Shown: positions 1-7,967, numbered from the stretch's first letter. The stretch: DNA of 9,167 bases from Prevotella sp. UBA7782 (GCA_002480935.1 DLDC01000237.1:1-9167); one strand, 5' to 3'. Notes: generated by a model from the letters alone, not told the origin. Program-made: numbers and translations.

Positions 1-255
1 CCTGTGATGCCCGACATGGAGGCTATGCTCACATCGTCACAACGTAACGTGAACGGAACGGCCATACTCAAGCTGCGCCCCCTGAGCTTCGAGACGGTGG
101 GAGTAGACTCGCCCGACGACCTGCTCAAGAGCAAACTGGGCGAATATGGCGAGATGCAACACGGCTGGACGGCGCAAGACGCCAAGGGCTTCATCAAGGT
201 AAGCTCTACGCCGCTGCGCGTTTACTACGGCATACACAAGGACGAGAAGAGATAA
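1..255 (+). CDS. argG: Argininosuccinate synthase, C-terminal end (partial, 5' cut by window)
   Basis: This is the last 84 codons of an open frame that enters from the left edge and stops with TAA at 253-255. The tail fits the C-terminal region of argininosuccinate synthase, which condenses citrulline with aspartate using ATP in the cytoplasm. The visible family pattern is a 'LTSSQRNVNG' helix end, a strand of the form 'xLKLRP', then 'VGVDSPDDL' (the family has a conserved G-x-x-S-P-x-x-L here), and a short 'GFIKV...VYYG' ending. The ATP and substrate sites are upstream of the window, so catalysis cannot be judged. In-frame ATGs at 7, 16 and 25 are internal methionines, not starts. The gap to argC is 25 bp with no promoter or terminator, and the neighbour being argC supports the call. 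Confidence rests on the tail pattern plus context. Confidence 0.82.
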   Translation, partial: PVMPDMEAMLTSSQRNVNGTAILKLRPLSFETVGVDSPDDLLKSKLGEYGEMQHGWTAQDAKGFIKVSSTPLRVYYGIHKDEKR

Positions 256-280
256 ACAGAACCCTCATATTACATTAGGT

Positions 281-1249
281 ATGATAAAAGTAGGTATTCT
301 TGGCGCGGCAGGCTATACGGGCGGCGAGCTCATCCGCCTGCTGCTGGGCCATCCGGAGGCCGCCATTGTCTTTGCCAACTCAGAGAGCAACGCAGGCAAA
401 AAGGTGACCGACGTGCACGAAGGGCTATACGGCGACACCGATATGACGTTCACCTCAGAGATGCCTTTCGATGATGTTGACGTGCTGTTCTTCTGCTTCG
501 GGCACGGCAAGAGCACACAGTTTCTTCAGCAACACCCCGTTCCCGACCATGTGCGCATCATAGACCTGGCACAAGACTTCAGGCTTGAGGCTCCGGGCAA
601 TGACTTCGTGTACGGCCTGCCGGAGATAAACCGCAAACGTATAGCACAAGCCCGCCACGTGGCTAACCCCGGATGCTTTGCCACATGCATACAGCTGGGA
701 TTGCTGCCTGCTGCCAACATGCAAATCATAAAGGGCAGCGTGGCCGTCAACGCCATCACGGGCAGCACAGGAGCCGGGCAGAAACCGGGAGCCACAACCC
801 ACTTTTCATGGCGCACCGGCAACATGAGCATATACAAGCCCTTTGCCCATCAGCACGTGCCCGAGATAAGGCAGAGCCTCAGACAGGTGCAAGGCAGCCT
901 CGAAGCAAGCATCGACTTCATTCCCTACCGGGGATGCTTTGCACGCGGAATATTCGCCACCGAGGTGCTGCACACTGACAAGGATGCGGAGGAAATAATA
1001 AAAGGATATAAAGACTTCTATCAGGACGAGCCCTTCACGCACTACGTAGACCAGCCCCTTGACCTGAAGCAGGTGGTAAATACCAACAAGGCACTAGTGC
1101 ATTGTGACAAGATTGGCGACAAGCTGCTCGTCACATCGTGCATAGACAACATGCTGAAAGGGGCCGTGGGACAGGCCGTGCAGAACATGAACATCATGTT
1201 CGGACTGGAGGAGACTATGGGACTGAAACTGAAAGCAATGGCATTTTAG
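281..1249 (+). CDS. argC: N-acetyl- (or N-succinyl-) gamma-glutamyl-phosphate reductase
   Basis: A 322-residue cytoplasmic NADPH-dependent reductase that converts N-acyl-glutamyl phosphate to the N-acyl-glutamate semialdehyde, the third step of arginine synthesis. The N-terminus carries the nucleotide-binding glycine motif GAAGYTGGEL (residues 8-17). The catalytic cysteine is C132 in NPGCFAT (129-135), and the second conserved motif, HQHVPEI, supplies the active-site histidine. Length is normal for the family. The ATG at 281 is chosen because the Rossmann strand (MIKVGILG) begins immediately. Upstream there is only a weak AGG, as expected for Bacteroidetes. The stop is 8 bp before argD, implying co-transcription and probably coupling. 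If the pathway here runs on succinylated intermediates, as shown for Bacteroides fragilis, this enzyme would take N-succinyl substrates; its sequence does not let me tell. Confidence 0.96.
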   Translation: MIKVGILGAAGYTGGELIRLLLGHPEAAIVFANSESNAGKKVTDVHEGLYGDTDMTFTSEMPFDDVDVLFFCFGHGKSTQFLQQHPVPDHVRIIDLAQDFRLEAPGNDFVYGLPEINRKRIAQARHVANPGCFATCIQLGLLPAANMQIIKGSVAVNAITGSTGAGQKPGATTHFSWRTGNMSIYKPFAHQHVPEIRQSLRQVQGSLEASIDFIPYRGCFARGIFATEVLHTDKDAEEIIKGYKDFYQDEPFTHYVDQPLDLKQVVNTNKALVHCDKIGDKLLVTSCIDNMLKGAVGQAVQNMNIMFGLEETMGLKLKAMAF

Positions 1250-1257
1250 GAAACAAT

Positions 1258-2400
1258 ATGGAACTATTTGACGTTTATCCGCTCTTTGACGTAAACATCG
1301 TAAAGGGCAAAGACTGCACCGTGTGGGATGATAAAGGCCAGGCATATCTCGACCTTTACGGCGGACATGCGGTGATAAGTATAGGGCATTGTCACCCACA
1401 CTACGTTGAGATGATGACCCGGCAGATGGGCCTTCTGCCCTTTTATAGCAACTCGGTCATCAACAACCAGCAGCAAGAACTGGCACACAGGCTGGGCAAG
1501 GCGTGCGGTTATGACGACTATCAGCTGTTTCTTATCAACAGCGGAGCAGAGGCCAACGAGAACGCTTTGAAGCTGGCCAGCTTCCAAAACGGACGCAAGC
1601 GCGTGCTGGCTGCCGAAAAAGCCTTTCACGGACGCACATCGCTGGCCGTAGAAGTAACCAACAATCCCAAGATAGTGGCACCCATCAACAACAACGGCCA
1701 CACCACCTTCCTGCCCCTTAACGACCTAAGTGCGTGGGAGAAAGAACTGGCCAAGGGCGATGTATGTGCCTGCATCATAGAGTGCATACAGGGTGTGGGC
1801 GGCTGCAACGTGGCCACACCAGAGTTTGCACAGGGACTGGAGAAAGCCTGCAAGAAGTATGGCACGCTGCTCATCACAGACGAGATACAGTGTGGCTACG
1901 GGCGAAGCGGCAAGTTTTTTGCTCACCAATGGCTGGGCATCAAGCCCGACATGATAACCTGCGCCAAGGGCATAGGCAACGGATTTCCGATGGGGGCCGT
2001 GCTCATAGCGCCTTACATCAAGCCCGTCTACGGACGGCTGGGCACCACGTTCGGCGGCAGCAGGCAGGCATGCACTGCAGCCCTGGCCGTGCTCGACGTC
2101 ATGCAGAGCGAGCATCTCACAGACAACGCACGCATCGTGGGCAACCATCTCATGAAGCAACTCAAAGAGCTGATGAAGACAGAGAGCCACATCAAGGAGC
2201 TACGCGGACGCGGACTGATGGTTGGCATCGTGCTCGACATTCCTCAGAAAGAAGTCAGAGAGCGCCTGATATACGACGAGCATTGCTTTACGGGAGGCGC
2301 AGGCACCGACGTGCTGCGCATTCTGCCACCGCTGACGCTGACAAAAGAGCTCGCCGACGACTTCATAGAGCGGCTGAAGCGCGTACTGCATAAATTCTAA
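1258..2400 (+). CDS. argD: N-acetyl- (or N-succinyl-) ornithine aminotransferase, PLP enzyme
   Basis: A 380-residue class III aminotransferase. It moves an amino group from glutamate to the N-acyl-glutamate semialdehyde, giving N-acylornithine. Visible landmarks are the substrate and phosphate-binding SGAEANE (95-101), FHGRT (123-127), the PLP-ring aspartate D208 in TDEIQCGYGRSGK, and the Schiff-base lysine K237 in CAKGIGNGFP. The 29-residue gap between D208 and K237 matches, from memory, E. coli ArgD. The C-terminal 'VLRILPPL' segment is the usual carboxylate-binding region. An open frame extends 40 codons upstream to 1138, but that part overlaps argC and is His/Arg-rich nonsense. The ATG at 1258 is the real start: it has AGGAAA just upstream and begins with the family-like 'xLFDVYPLFDV'. 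Placed 8 bp after argC and 23 bp before proC. Whether the acyl group is acetyl or succinyl is unresolved. Confidence 0.95.
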   Translation: MELFDVYPLFDVNIVKGKDCTVWDDKGQAYLDLYGGHAVISIGHCHPHYVEMMTRQMGLLPFYSNSVINNQQQELAHRLGKACGYDDYQLFLINSGAEANENALKLASFQNGRKRVLAAEKAFHGRTSLAVEVTNNPKIVAPINNNGHTTFLPLNDLSAWEKELAKGDVCACIIECIQGVGGCNVATPEFAQGLEKACKKYGTLLITDEIQCGYGRSGKFFAHQWLGIKPDMITCAKGIGNGFPMGAVLIAPYIKPVYGRLGTTFGGSRQACTAALAVLDVMQSEHLTDNARIVGNHLMKQLKELMKTESHIKELRGRGLMVGIVLDIPQKEVRERLIYDEHCFTGGAGTDVLRILPPLTLTKELADDFIERLKRVLHKF

Positions 2401-2423
2401 AAACCATAATATCATCCAGCAAT

Positions 2424-3206
2424 ATGAAAATAGCAATCATTGGAGCAGGCGCCATGGGTGGTGCCCTTGCTCACGGATTACTGAAAGGAAGCATCTTCAA
2501 ACCCTCAGACATCACCGTGGCCAACCCGCACGAAGGCAAGCTCAAGCCCTTTGCCGAGCTGGGTGCCAGCATCACAACAAGCAACACGGCGGCCGTCATG
2601 GGGGCCGACTACGTGGCTATCGTGGTGAAGCCATGGCTTGTGAAGCAGGTGGCCGAAGAGCTGAAAGAGGTGATGGACTACGACAAGCAAACTGTTCTGA
2701 ACCTCGCGGCATCACTTACGTTCGACCAGCTTCACGCCTGGTTCGGCCTCAACGACACCTATCCGCCCATAGCGCAGATAGCACCTAATCTGGCCATAGC
2801 GCAACGTGCGTCGATGACATTCATTGCCCCCGACGCACAAGCAGCAGCCAAGGCCGACGAGCTGAAGAAAATTTTCGACGACCTGGGCACAGCCATCGTG
2901 ACAGATGAGAGGCACATTCCGGCCGGAGTGGCTATGGCAGGATGCGGCATTGCCTATGCCATGCGCTACATAAGGGCGGCGGCCGAGGGCGGCGTTGAGC
3001 TGGGCTTTGATGCCAAGAGCGCCACCAGCATCGTAATGCAGACCTTGAAAGGGGCCGTGGCCATGCTGCAAGCAAGCGGACTGCACCCAGAAGCGGCTAT
3101 AGACAAAGTAACTACTCCGGGCGGACTGACCATCAAAGGGCTGAACGCCATGGAGCGAGAAGGCTTCACCAATGCCGTGATAAGCGGACTGAGAGCCAGC
3201 ATGTGA
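2424..3206 (+). CDS. proC: Pyrroline-5-carboxylate reductase
   Basis: A 260-residue NAD(P)H-dependent reductase that makes proline from pyrroline-5-carboxylate. The N-terminal Rossmann motif is IIGAGAMGG (5-13). A 'VVKPWLVKQV' segment follows the usual cofactor-contacting region. The C-terminal dimer and active-site region holds the family signature around 'VTTPGGLTIKGLNAMEREGF', followed by a short tail. The loop that normally reads G-S-[GS]-P-A-[FY] reads G-C-G-I-A-Y here (173-178), so the usual Ser and Pro are replaced; the rest of the active-site helix (RYIRAAAEGGVELG) looks intact. The start is fixed by the Rossmann strand beginning at residue 2; no Shine-Dalgarno is visible. It is the last gene of the argG-argC-argD-proC run and is followed by a terminator-like stem. 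The other two proline genes, proB and proA, lie about 2.4 kb downstream. Confidence 0.94.
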   Translation: MKIAIIGAGAMGGALAHGLLKGSIFKPSDITVANPHEGKLKPFAELGASITTSNTAAVMGADYVAIVVKPWLVKQVAEELKEVMDYDKQTVLNLAASLTFDQLHAWFGLNDTYPPIAQIAPNLAIAQRASMTFIAPDAQAAAKADELKKIFDDLGTAIVTDERHIPAGVAMAGCGIAYAMRYIRAAAEGGVELGFDAKSATSIVMQTLKGAVAMLQASGLHPEAAIDKVTTPGGLTIKGLNAMEREGFTNAVISGLRASM

Positions 3207-3262
3207 AAAGCAAATAAAACTGCACACGAGGCACGGGAATGTGCAAAACACAGCATGCTAAC

Positions 3263-3314
3263 GCAGCCCAAAAGATAAAAACTATAACTTTTGGGCTGCA
3301 TTTGGCTTTTTTTT
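3263..3314 (+). terminator. Rho-independent terminator after proC
   Basis: A perfect 12-bp inverted repeat, GCAGCCCAAAAG (3263-3274) with CTTTTGGGCTGC (3288-3299), closes a 13-nt A/T-rich loop. The run of eight T (3307-3314) follows after ATTTGGC rather than directly at the stem. A second, slightly imperfect pairing is possible between AGCCCAAA (3266-3273 region) and TTTGGCT (3301-3307), with one bulged C; that version abuts the T-run directly. Either form would end the argG-argC-argD-proC transcript. The position, 57 bp past the proC stop and just before the next promoter-like box, fits this role. Confidence 0.82.
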
Positions 3315-3324
3315 AGTACTTTTG
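3290..3324 (+). promoter_or_regulatory. Bacteroidetes-type sigma(ABfr) promoter for the regulator-acs-proBA unit
   Basis: TACTTTTG at 3317-3324 is an exact match to the Bacteroidetes -7 consensus TAnnTTTG. It lies 32 bp before the ATG at 3357, so transcription would begin near 3329-3332 with a short leader. The -33 element (TTTG) is less clear: TTTG at 3290-3293 leaves a 23-nt spacer, at the long end of what is known, while TTTG at 3301-3304 is too close. I saw no other TAnnTTTG match in the remaining intergenic gaps. It also argues against a longer regulator frame starting at 3291, because that start would lie upstream of the transcript. Confidence 0.65.
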
Positions 3325-3356
3325 AGGCTCGAAAAGAAACAACATACACTAAGATT

Positions 3357-3911
3357 ATGGAAGAATCTATCAAGCAAATAGGACAACGGCTCAAAGGACT
3401 TCGCGATGTGCTTGACATTCCGGCGCAGGAAGTAGCCGACCTTTGTAACATTCCGTTAGAGCATTATCTGAAAATAGAAGACGGCGAGGCAGACCCCGGC
3501 GTGTACCGCCTGTCAAAGATAGCCAAGCGATACGGCATCGAGCTCAACGTGCTGCTCTTTGGCGAAGAGCCTCGCATGAGCTCGTATTTCATCACACGCA
3601 AGGACAAAGGTCTGAGCGTAGACCGCCGCAAGGACTATAAATACCAGACTCTGGCAAGTGGCTTCAGAGGACGGAAAGTAGAACCTTTTCTCGTCACCGT
3701 AGACCCACTGCCCGGCAATGCCAACCATCATAAGAACTCACACGAAGGACAGGAGTTTGACATGGTGCTGCAAGGAATACTGGAAATAACCATAGGCGAC
3801 AACGTGCACACCCTGAATCCGGGCGACAGCATCTACTTTGACTCCACTAACAAACACTGCATGAGAGCCGTGGGAGATACTCCCTGCCAGTTTCTCTGTG
3901 TCGTAATTTAA
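3357..3911 (+). CDS. XRE-family regulator with C-terminal cupin domain
   Basis: A 184-residue protein with two parts. Residues about 6-70 form a lambda-repressor type helix-turn-helix (IGQRLKGLRDVLDI, then QEVADLCNIPLEHYLKIEDG as the turn and recognition region). Residues about 108-184 form a single small cupin barrel that normally binds a small ligand. Cupin motif 1 is visible as NSHEGQEFDMVLQG (127-140) and motif 2 as NPGDSIYFDSTNKH (154-167). The likely metal ligands are H129, E133 and H167; the position of the first motif-1 histidine is N127. The protein is a cytoplasmic transcription factor, and its partner gene 14 bp downstream, the acyl-CoA synthetase, suggests it senses a carboxylate or its CoA ester (inference). 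The frame is open from 3291, but the promoter-like box at 3317-3324 and the HTH beginning support the ATG at 3357. It may regulate its own promoter; no operator can be identified with confidence. Confidence 0.9.
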   Translation: MEESIKQIGQRLKGLRDVLDIPAQEVADLCNIPLEHYLKIEDGEADPGVYRLSKIAKRYGIELNVLLFGEEPRMSSYFITRKDKGLSVDRRKDYKYQTLASGFRGRKVEPFLVTVDPLPGNANHHKNSHEGQEFDMVLQGILEITIGDNVHTLNPGDSIYFDSTNKHCMRAVGDTPCQFLCVVI

Positions 3912-3925
3912 AGGTATTAGCTATC

Positions 3926-5617
3926 ATGATAGAAAGGTTTTTGACACAAACAACATTCTCGTCAGAGGATGATTTCAAAAAGAACCTGCACTTCAAGGTT
4001 CCTGAAAACTTCAACTTCGCTTACGACGTGATGGATGCATGGGCGGCAGAAGAACCCGACAAGGTGGCCCTGCTGTGGACCAGCGAGCGCGGCGAAGAGG
4101 TTAAGACAACATACAAAGAGTTTAAAGAGCAGACCGACCGCACGGCAGCATACTTGCAAACGCTGGGCATAGGGCACGGAGACAAGGTAATGCTCATTCT
4201 GAAACGCCACTACCAGTGGTGGCTCTCAATGATGGCACTGTGCAAGCTGGGGGCCATAGCCATTCCCGCTACACACATGCTCACTGCAAAAGACATTGCC
4301 TACCGCAACAACAGAGCATCAGTGAAGGCCATTATATGTGCCAACGATGAATACGTAACCACACAAATAAGGAAGGCTATGCCCGAAAGTCCCACCGTGA
4401 AGACGCTCATCGCCGTAAACTCCCTGGCGCAAGTGGCAACACACCCCATACCCGAAGGCTTTCACGACTGGCACAGCGAGTGGCCCAAGGCTCCACAATT
4501 CAGAAGACCAGACTTCGTAAACGACAACGACGACACCATGCTCATGTACTTCACCAGCGGCACCAGCGGCGAGCCAAAGATGGTGGCTCACGACTTTCTG
4601 TATGCCCTGGGGCACCTCACAACAGGCGTTTACTGGCACAACCTGAACGAAAAAAGCATACACCTGACCGTGGCCGACACGGGATGGGGCAAGGCCGTGT
4701 GGGGCAAGCTATACGGACAATGGTTTGCGGGAGCAACAGTCTTCGTCTTCGACCATGAAAAGTTTACAGCCGAGAAAATTATGCGCGTGATGGAGAAATA
4801 CCACATCACCTCGTTCTGCGCGCCACCTACCATCTACCGGTTTATGATACAAGAAGACTTCAGCAAGTACGACCTGTCGGCGCTGAAGTATTGCACCACG
4901 GCCGGAGAGGCTCTCGAACCGGCTGTATATAACAAGTTCTACGAGCTTACCGGCATACGAATGATGGAGGGATTCGGCCAGACAGAGACCACCATGACGC
5001 TGGGAACATTCCCATGGATAAAGCCCAAACCGGGCTCAATGGGCAAGCCTAATCCACAATACAACATCAAGTTGCTTAAGCCTGACGGCACTCCTTGCGA
5101 GGACGGAGAGAAAGGTGAGATATGCATAGACACCACTGAGGGCAAGCCCATCGGCCTCTTCAAGTGCTATTATCGCGACGAAGAGCTCACCAAAAAAGCA
5201 TGGCACGACGGCCTTTATCACACAGGCGACCTGGCATGGCGCGATGAAGACGGCTATTACTGGTTTGTGGGCCGTGCAGACGATGTCATCAAGAGCTCAG
5301 GCTACCGCATCGGGCCATTCGAAGTAGAGAGTGCGCTCATGACGCATCCAGCTGTTGTGGAGTGCGCAGTAACAGGTGTGCCCGACAAGGTGCGCGGCAT
5401 GCTGGTCAAAGCCACGGTGGTTCTGGCACGCGAATATAAGGACCGGGCAGGCGACGAACTGGTGAAGGAGCTCCAGAACCACGTGAAGCACGAGACAGCA
5501 CCTTATAAATATCCGCGCGTGATAGAGTTTGTCGACGAACTGCCCAAGACCATCAGCGGCAAGATACGCCGTGTGGAGATACGTAACAACGACGCAAAGA
5601 AAAACGAGGACAAATGA
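3926..5617 (+). CDS. AMP-forming acyl-CoA synthetase (acetyl/medium-chain type)
   Basis: A 563-residue adenylate-forming enzyme of the ANL superfamily. It activates a carboxylic acid with ATP to the acyl-AMP and then transfers it to CoA. In order: phosphate-binding loop FTSGTSGEPK (209-218), DTGWGKAVWG (251-260), TAGEALEP (325-332), adenine-contacting GFGQTETT (349-356), YHTGDLAWRD (431-440) with the ATP-ribose aspartate D435, the hinge region GRADDVIKSSGYRIGPFEVE (449-468), and the catalytic lysine K546 in PKTISGKIRR. The 'SSGYRIGPFEVES' and 'DTGWGK' patterns are like the medium-chain (ACSM) branch rather than classical acetate Acs, and the protein is shorter than Acs (about 650 residues). 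The actual acid is unknown. It follows the regulator by 14 bp, and its TGA overlaps the proB ATG (ATGA, 5614-5617), so its translation is probably coupled to proB. No signal peptide; cytoplasmic. Confidence 0.92.
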   Translation: MIERFLTQTTFSSEDDFKKNLHFKVPENFNFAYDVMDAWAAEEPDKVALLWTSERGEEVKTTYKEFKEQTDRTAAYLQTLGIGHGDKVMLILKRHYQWWLSMMALCKLGAIAIPATHMLTAKDIAYRNNRASVKAIICANDEYVTTQIRKAMPESPTVKTLIAVNSLAQVATHPIPEGFHDWHSEWPKAPQFRRPDFVNDNDDTMLMYFTSGTSGEPKMVAHDFLYALGHLTTGVYWHNLNEKSIHLTVADTGWGKAVWGKLYGQWFAGATVFVFDHEKFTAEKIMRVMEKYHITSFCAPPTIYRFMIQEDFSKYDLSALKYCTTAGEALEPAVYNKFYELTGIRMMEGFGQTETTMTLGTFPWIKPKPGSMGKPNPQYNIKLLKPDGTPCEDGEKGEICIDTTEGKPIGLFKCYYRDEELTKKAWHDGLYHTGDLAWRDEDGYYWFVGRADDVIKSSGYRIGPFEVESALMTHPAVVECAVTGVPDKVRGMLVKATVVLAREYKDRAGDELVKELQNHVKHETAPYKYPRVIEFVDELPKTISGKIRRVEIRNNDAKKNEDK

Positions 5618-6684
5618 AAAGAATAGTGGTAAAGGTGGGGAGCAACGTGCTCACCAAGTCTAACGGCAGGCTCAACGTGACGCGTCTCTCAGCCTTGGTA
5701 GACCAGATAGCGTGGCTCAGAGGTCACGGCTATGAGGTCATACTGGTGTCGTCGGGCGCCATAAGCAGTGGCCGAAGCGAGTATAAACTACGAAAGAAGC
5801 TGGATGCCGTAGGCCAACGGCAGCTCTTTTCGGCCATAGGACAGGTGAAGCTCATCAACCTTTACTACGACCTCTTCCGCGAATACGGCATTCACGTAGG
5901 GCAAATACTCACCATGAAGGAGAGCTTCTCTACCCGACTGGAGTATCTCAACCAACGCGCATGCATGAACGTGATGCTCGAAAACGGCGTGCTGCCCATC
6001 ATCAACGAGAACGACACCGTGAGCGTAACAGAGCTTATGTTTACCGACAACGACGAGTTGTCGGGGCTGGTAGCATCGATGATGAACGCGCAAACACTCG
6101 TCATACTGTCGAATGTAGACGGTATATACAACGGCGCCCCGGCCAAACCGGGCACAAGAGTCATACCAATGGTGAACTACGACCGAGACTTGAGCGAGTA
6201 TATACAAGATGAGAAGAGCGAGTTTGGGCGCGGTGGTATGATAACCAAGACCAACATAGCACGCAAGGTAGCCGAAGAGGGCATCAAGGTCATCATAGCC
6301 AACGGATTGACAGACAATATCTTGATAGACCTGGCCACCAAGCCACAGGGCACCATGCACACAGAATTCAGGCCCAACCCCACACCGGTGAGCAGCGTGA
6401 AGAAGTGGATAGCCCACTCTGAGAGCTTCGCCAAGGGCGTCATCAGCGTGAACGCCGAAGCAGCAAAAGCCTTGCGCACGGCCAAGGCCACCAGCCTCTT
6501 GCTGGTAGGAGTGACCGCCATCGAAGGCGACTTTGAGGAAGGCGACCTGGTGAACATAGCCGATGCCAGCGGAAAGATAATAGGCGTGGGACGAAGCTCG
6601 TATGCCAGCACCGACGCAAAGGCCAACATAGGCAACCATGACATGCGGCCTCTGGTGCACTACGACTATCTCTACATGGAATAA
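5614..6684 (+). CDS. proB: Glutamate 5-kinase with PUA domain
   Basis: A 356-residue enzyme that phosphorylates the gamma-carboxylate of glutamate, the first and normally proline-inhibited step of proline synthesis. The amino-acid-kinase domain covers about 1-255: VVKVGSNVL (5-13) with the phosphate-binding K7, [10 protein letters not shown] (44-53), the glutamate-binding INENDTVS (130-137), SNVDGIY (166-172) and FGRGGMITK (204-212). A C-terminal PUA domain follows (about 275-350), so this is the full E. coli-like two-domain architecture and not the kinase-only form. It starts on the ATGA overlap with the acyl-CoA synthetase; a GAGG (5605-5608) lies just upstream. proA follows after 26 bp. 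A 303-residue open frame on the opposite strand inside this gene is a codon-bias shadow. Confidence 0.95.
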   Translation: MKRIVVKVGSNVLTKSNGRLNVTRLSALVDQIAWLRGHGYEVILVSSGAISSGRSEYKLRKKLDAVGQRQLFSAIGQVKLINLYYDLFREYGIHVGQILTMKESFSTRLEYLNQRACMNVMLENGVLPIINENDTVSVTELMFTDNDELSGLVASMMNAQTLVILSNVDGIYNGAPAKPGTRVIPMVNYDRDLSEYIQDEKSEFGRGGMITKTNIARKVAEEGIKVIIANGLTDNILIDLATKPQGTMHTEFRPNPTPVSSVKKWIAHSESFAKGVISVNAEAAKALRTAKATSLLLVGVTAIEGDFEEGDLVNIADASGKIIGVGRSSYASTDAKANIGNHDMRPLVHYDYLYME

Positions 6685-6710
6685 ATTCTTATCACTCAAC
6701 TCTCATCATC

Positions 6711-7967
6711 ATGTCAGGCAATAACTATCAAGAGATATTTTCACAAGCCAAAGAGGCCACAAGGCAGGTGGCCCTCATGACAGACAACGAGCGCAGCCAT
6801 ATACTTAACGACGTGGCTGATGCCATACTGGCCCATCAAAACGCTTTACTGGAGGCCAACGCGGATGACCTGCTCCGCATGGACAGTGCCAACCCACTAT
6901 ACGACAGGCTCAAGCTAACAGCCAAGAGGCTGGAAAACATTGCAGCAGACATGCGGCATGTGGCAGCCCTGCCATCTCCTTTGGGGCGCAAATTGCAGGA
7001 ACGCACGCTACCCAACGGTCTCCTGCTGCGCAAGGTGAGCGTGCCTTTCGGCGTGATAGGCATCATATACGAGGCACGTCCCAACGTTACCTTCGACGTA
7101 TTTGCACTCTGCCTGAAGAGCGGAAACGTCTGTCTGCTGAAAGGCGGACATGATGCCGACGCATCTAACCGTGCTGCCGTAAAGCTGATAAGAGGGGTGC
7201 TGCAAGAGCATAACGTAACACCCCACTGCGTGACACTGCTGCCAGCCAGCCACGAAGCAACGGCCGCGCTGCTCAATGCCATAGGCTATGTAGACCTGTG
7301 CATACCGCGCGGAGGCAAGAAGCTCATCAACTTTGTGAGGCAAAACGCCCATGTGCCCGTTATAGAAACAGGGGCGGGAGTGGTAAACACCTACTTTGAT
7401 GAGCATGGCAACGCAGAGATGGGTGCACGCATCATCTGCAATGCCAAGACAAGACGCGTGAGCGTGTGCAACGCACTAGACTGTCTGCTGGTGCACCAAA
7501 GCCGACTGGCCGACCTGCCCACGCTCTGCAAGCCTTTGCAAGAGCACCACGTAACGCTCTATGCCGATGACATCGCCTTCAAAGCTCTGCAAAACCGCTA
7601 TCCCGAAGAGCTGCTGAAGCCGGCCGATGCCGACACGTGGGGCACGGAGTTTATGGACTATAAGATGGCCATAAAGACGGTGAGCTCGCTCGGCGAGGCT
7701 CTGCAGCACATCGCACGCTATGGCTCCGGCCACAGCGAATGCATCATCACCGACGACGATCAGGCTGCACGCTCCTTCCAAGAGCAGGTAGACGCGGCCT
7801 GCGTGTACGTCAACGCACCCACCAGCTTCACCGACGGCGCACAGTTCGGGCTGGGAGCTGAGATAGGCATCAGCACGCAGAAGCTGGGTCCCAGAGGCCC
7901 CATGGGTCTGGAAGAGATAACAACCTACAAGTGGCTCATCAACGGATGCGGACAGACAAGGCCTTAG
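6711..7967 (+). CDS. proA: Gamma-glutamyl phosphate reductase (glutamate-5-semialdehyde dehydrogenase)
   Basis: A 418-residue NADPH-dependent reductase of the aldehyde dehydrogenase superfamily. It turns the unstable glutamyl phosphate made by ProB into glutamate semialdehyde, which cyclises to the ProC substrate. Visible landmarks are [17 protein letters not shown] (111-127), the cofactor-region [13 protein letters not shown] (134-146), IPRGGKKLI, the catalytic cysteine C253 in [13 protein letters not shown], and the C-terminal [17 protein letters not shown] and [14 protein letters not shown] segments. Length is normal (about 415). The family's usual 'R-P-S-x-C-N' around the cysteine reads R-V-S-V-C-N, a conservative change. 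The start at 6711 gives the expected N-terminal helix; no Shine-Dalgarno is seen. It is placed right after proB, as is common because the two enzymes pass a labile intermediate. An 81-bp gap (7968-8048) with no recognisable promoter or terminator separates it from argF'. Confidence 0.96.
   Translation: MSGNNYQEIFSQAKEATRQVALMTDNERSHILNDVADAILAHQNALLEANADDLLRMDSANPLYDRLKLTAKRLENIAADMRHVAALPSPLGRKLQERTLPNGLLLRKVSVPFGVIGIIYEARPNVTFDVFALCLKSGNVCLLKGGHDADASNRAAVKLIRGVLQEHNVTPHCVTLLPASHEATAALLNAIGYVDLCIPRGGKKLINFVRQNAHVPVIETGAGVVNTYFDEHGNAEMGARIICNAKTRRVSVCNALDCLLVHQSRLADLPTLCKPLQEHHVTLYADDIAFKALQNRYPEELLKPADADTWGTEFMDYKMAIKTVSSLGEALQHIARYGSGHSECIITDDDQAARSFQEQVDAACVYVNAPTSFTDGAQFGLGAEIGISTQKLGPRGPMGLEEITTYKWLINGCGQTRP

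Noticed and set aside
1138..1257. Longer argD start overlapping the end of argC
   Set aside because: The extra 40 codons encode a His/Arg-rich segment with no family match and lie inside argC. The ATG at 1258 has an AGGAAA just upstream and gives a normal-length protein.
1734..2393. A 219-codon + strand frame inside argD
   Set aside because: It is out of frame with a gene whose catalytic residues are all present, and its Arg/His/Gln-rich product is a frame-shift shadow.
3221..3245. TGCACA ... TGTGCA inverted repeat (6 bp arms, 13-nt spacer) after proC
   Set aside because: It is short, does not extend on either side, has no T-run, and does not match an operator I recognise; probably chance.
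3291..3356. Longer regulator start at 3291
   Set aside because: The added 22 residues would be encoded by the terminator arm, T-run and promoter box, and they precede the expected transcript start.
5788..6699. A 303-codon open frame on the - strand opposite proB
   Set aside because: It lies almost wholly within proB, has no recognisable domain, and has a Val/His/Tyr-rich composition typical of a reverse-strand shadow. Its length reflects codon bias.
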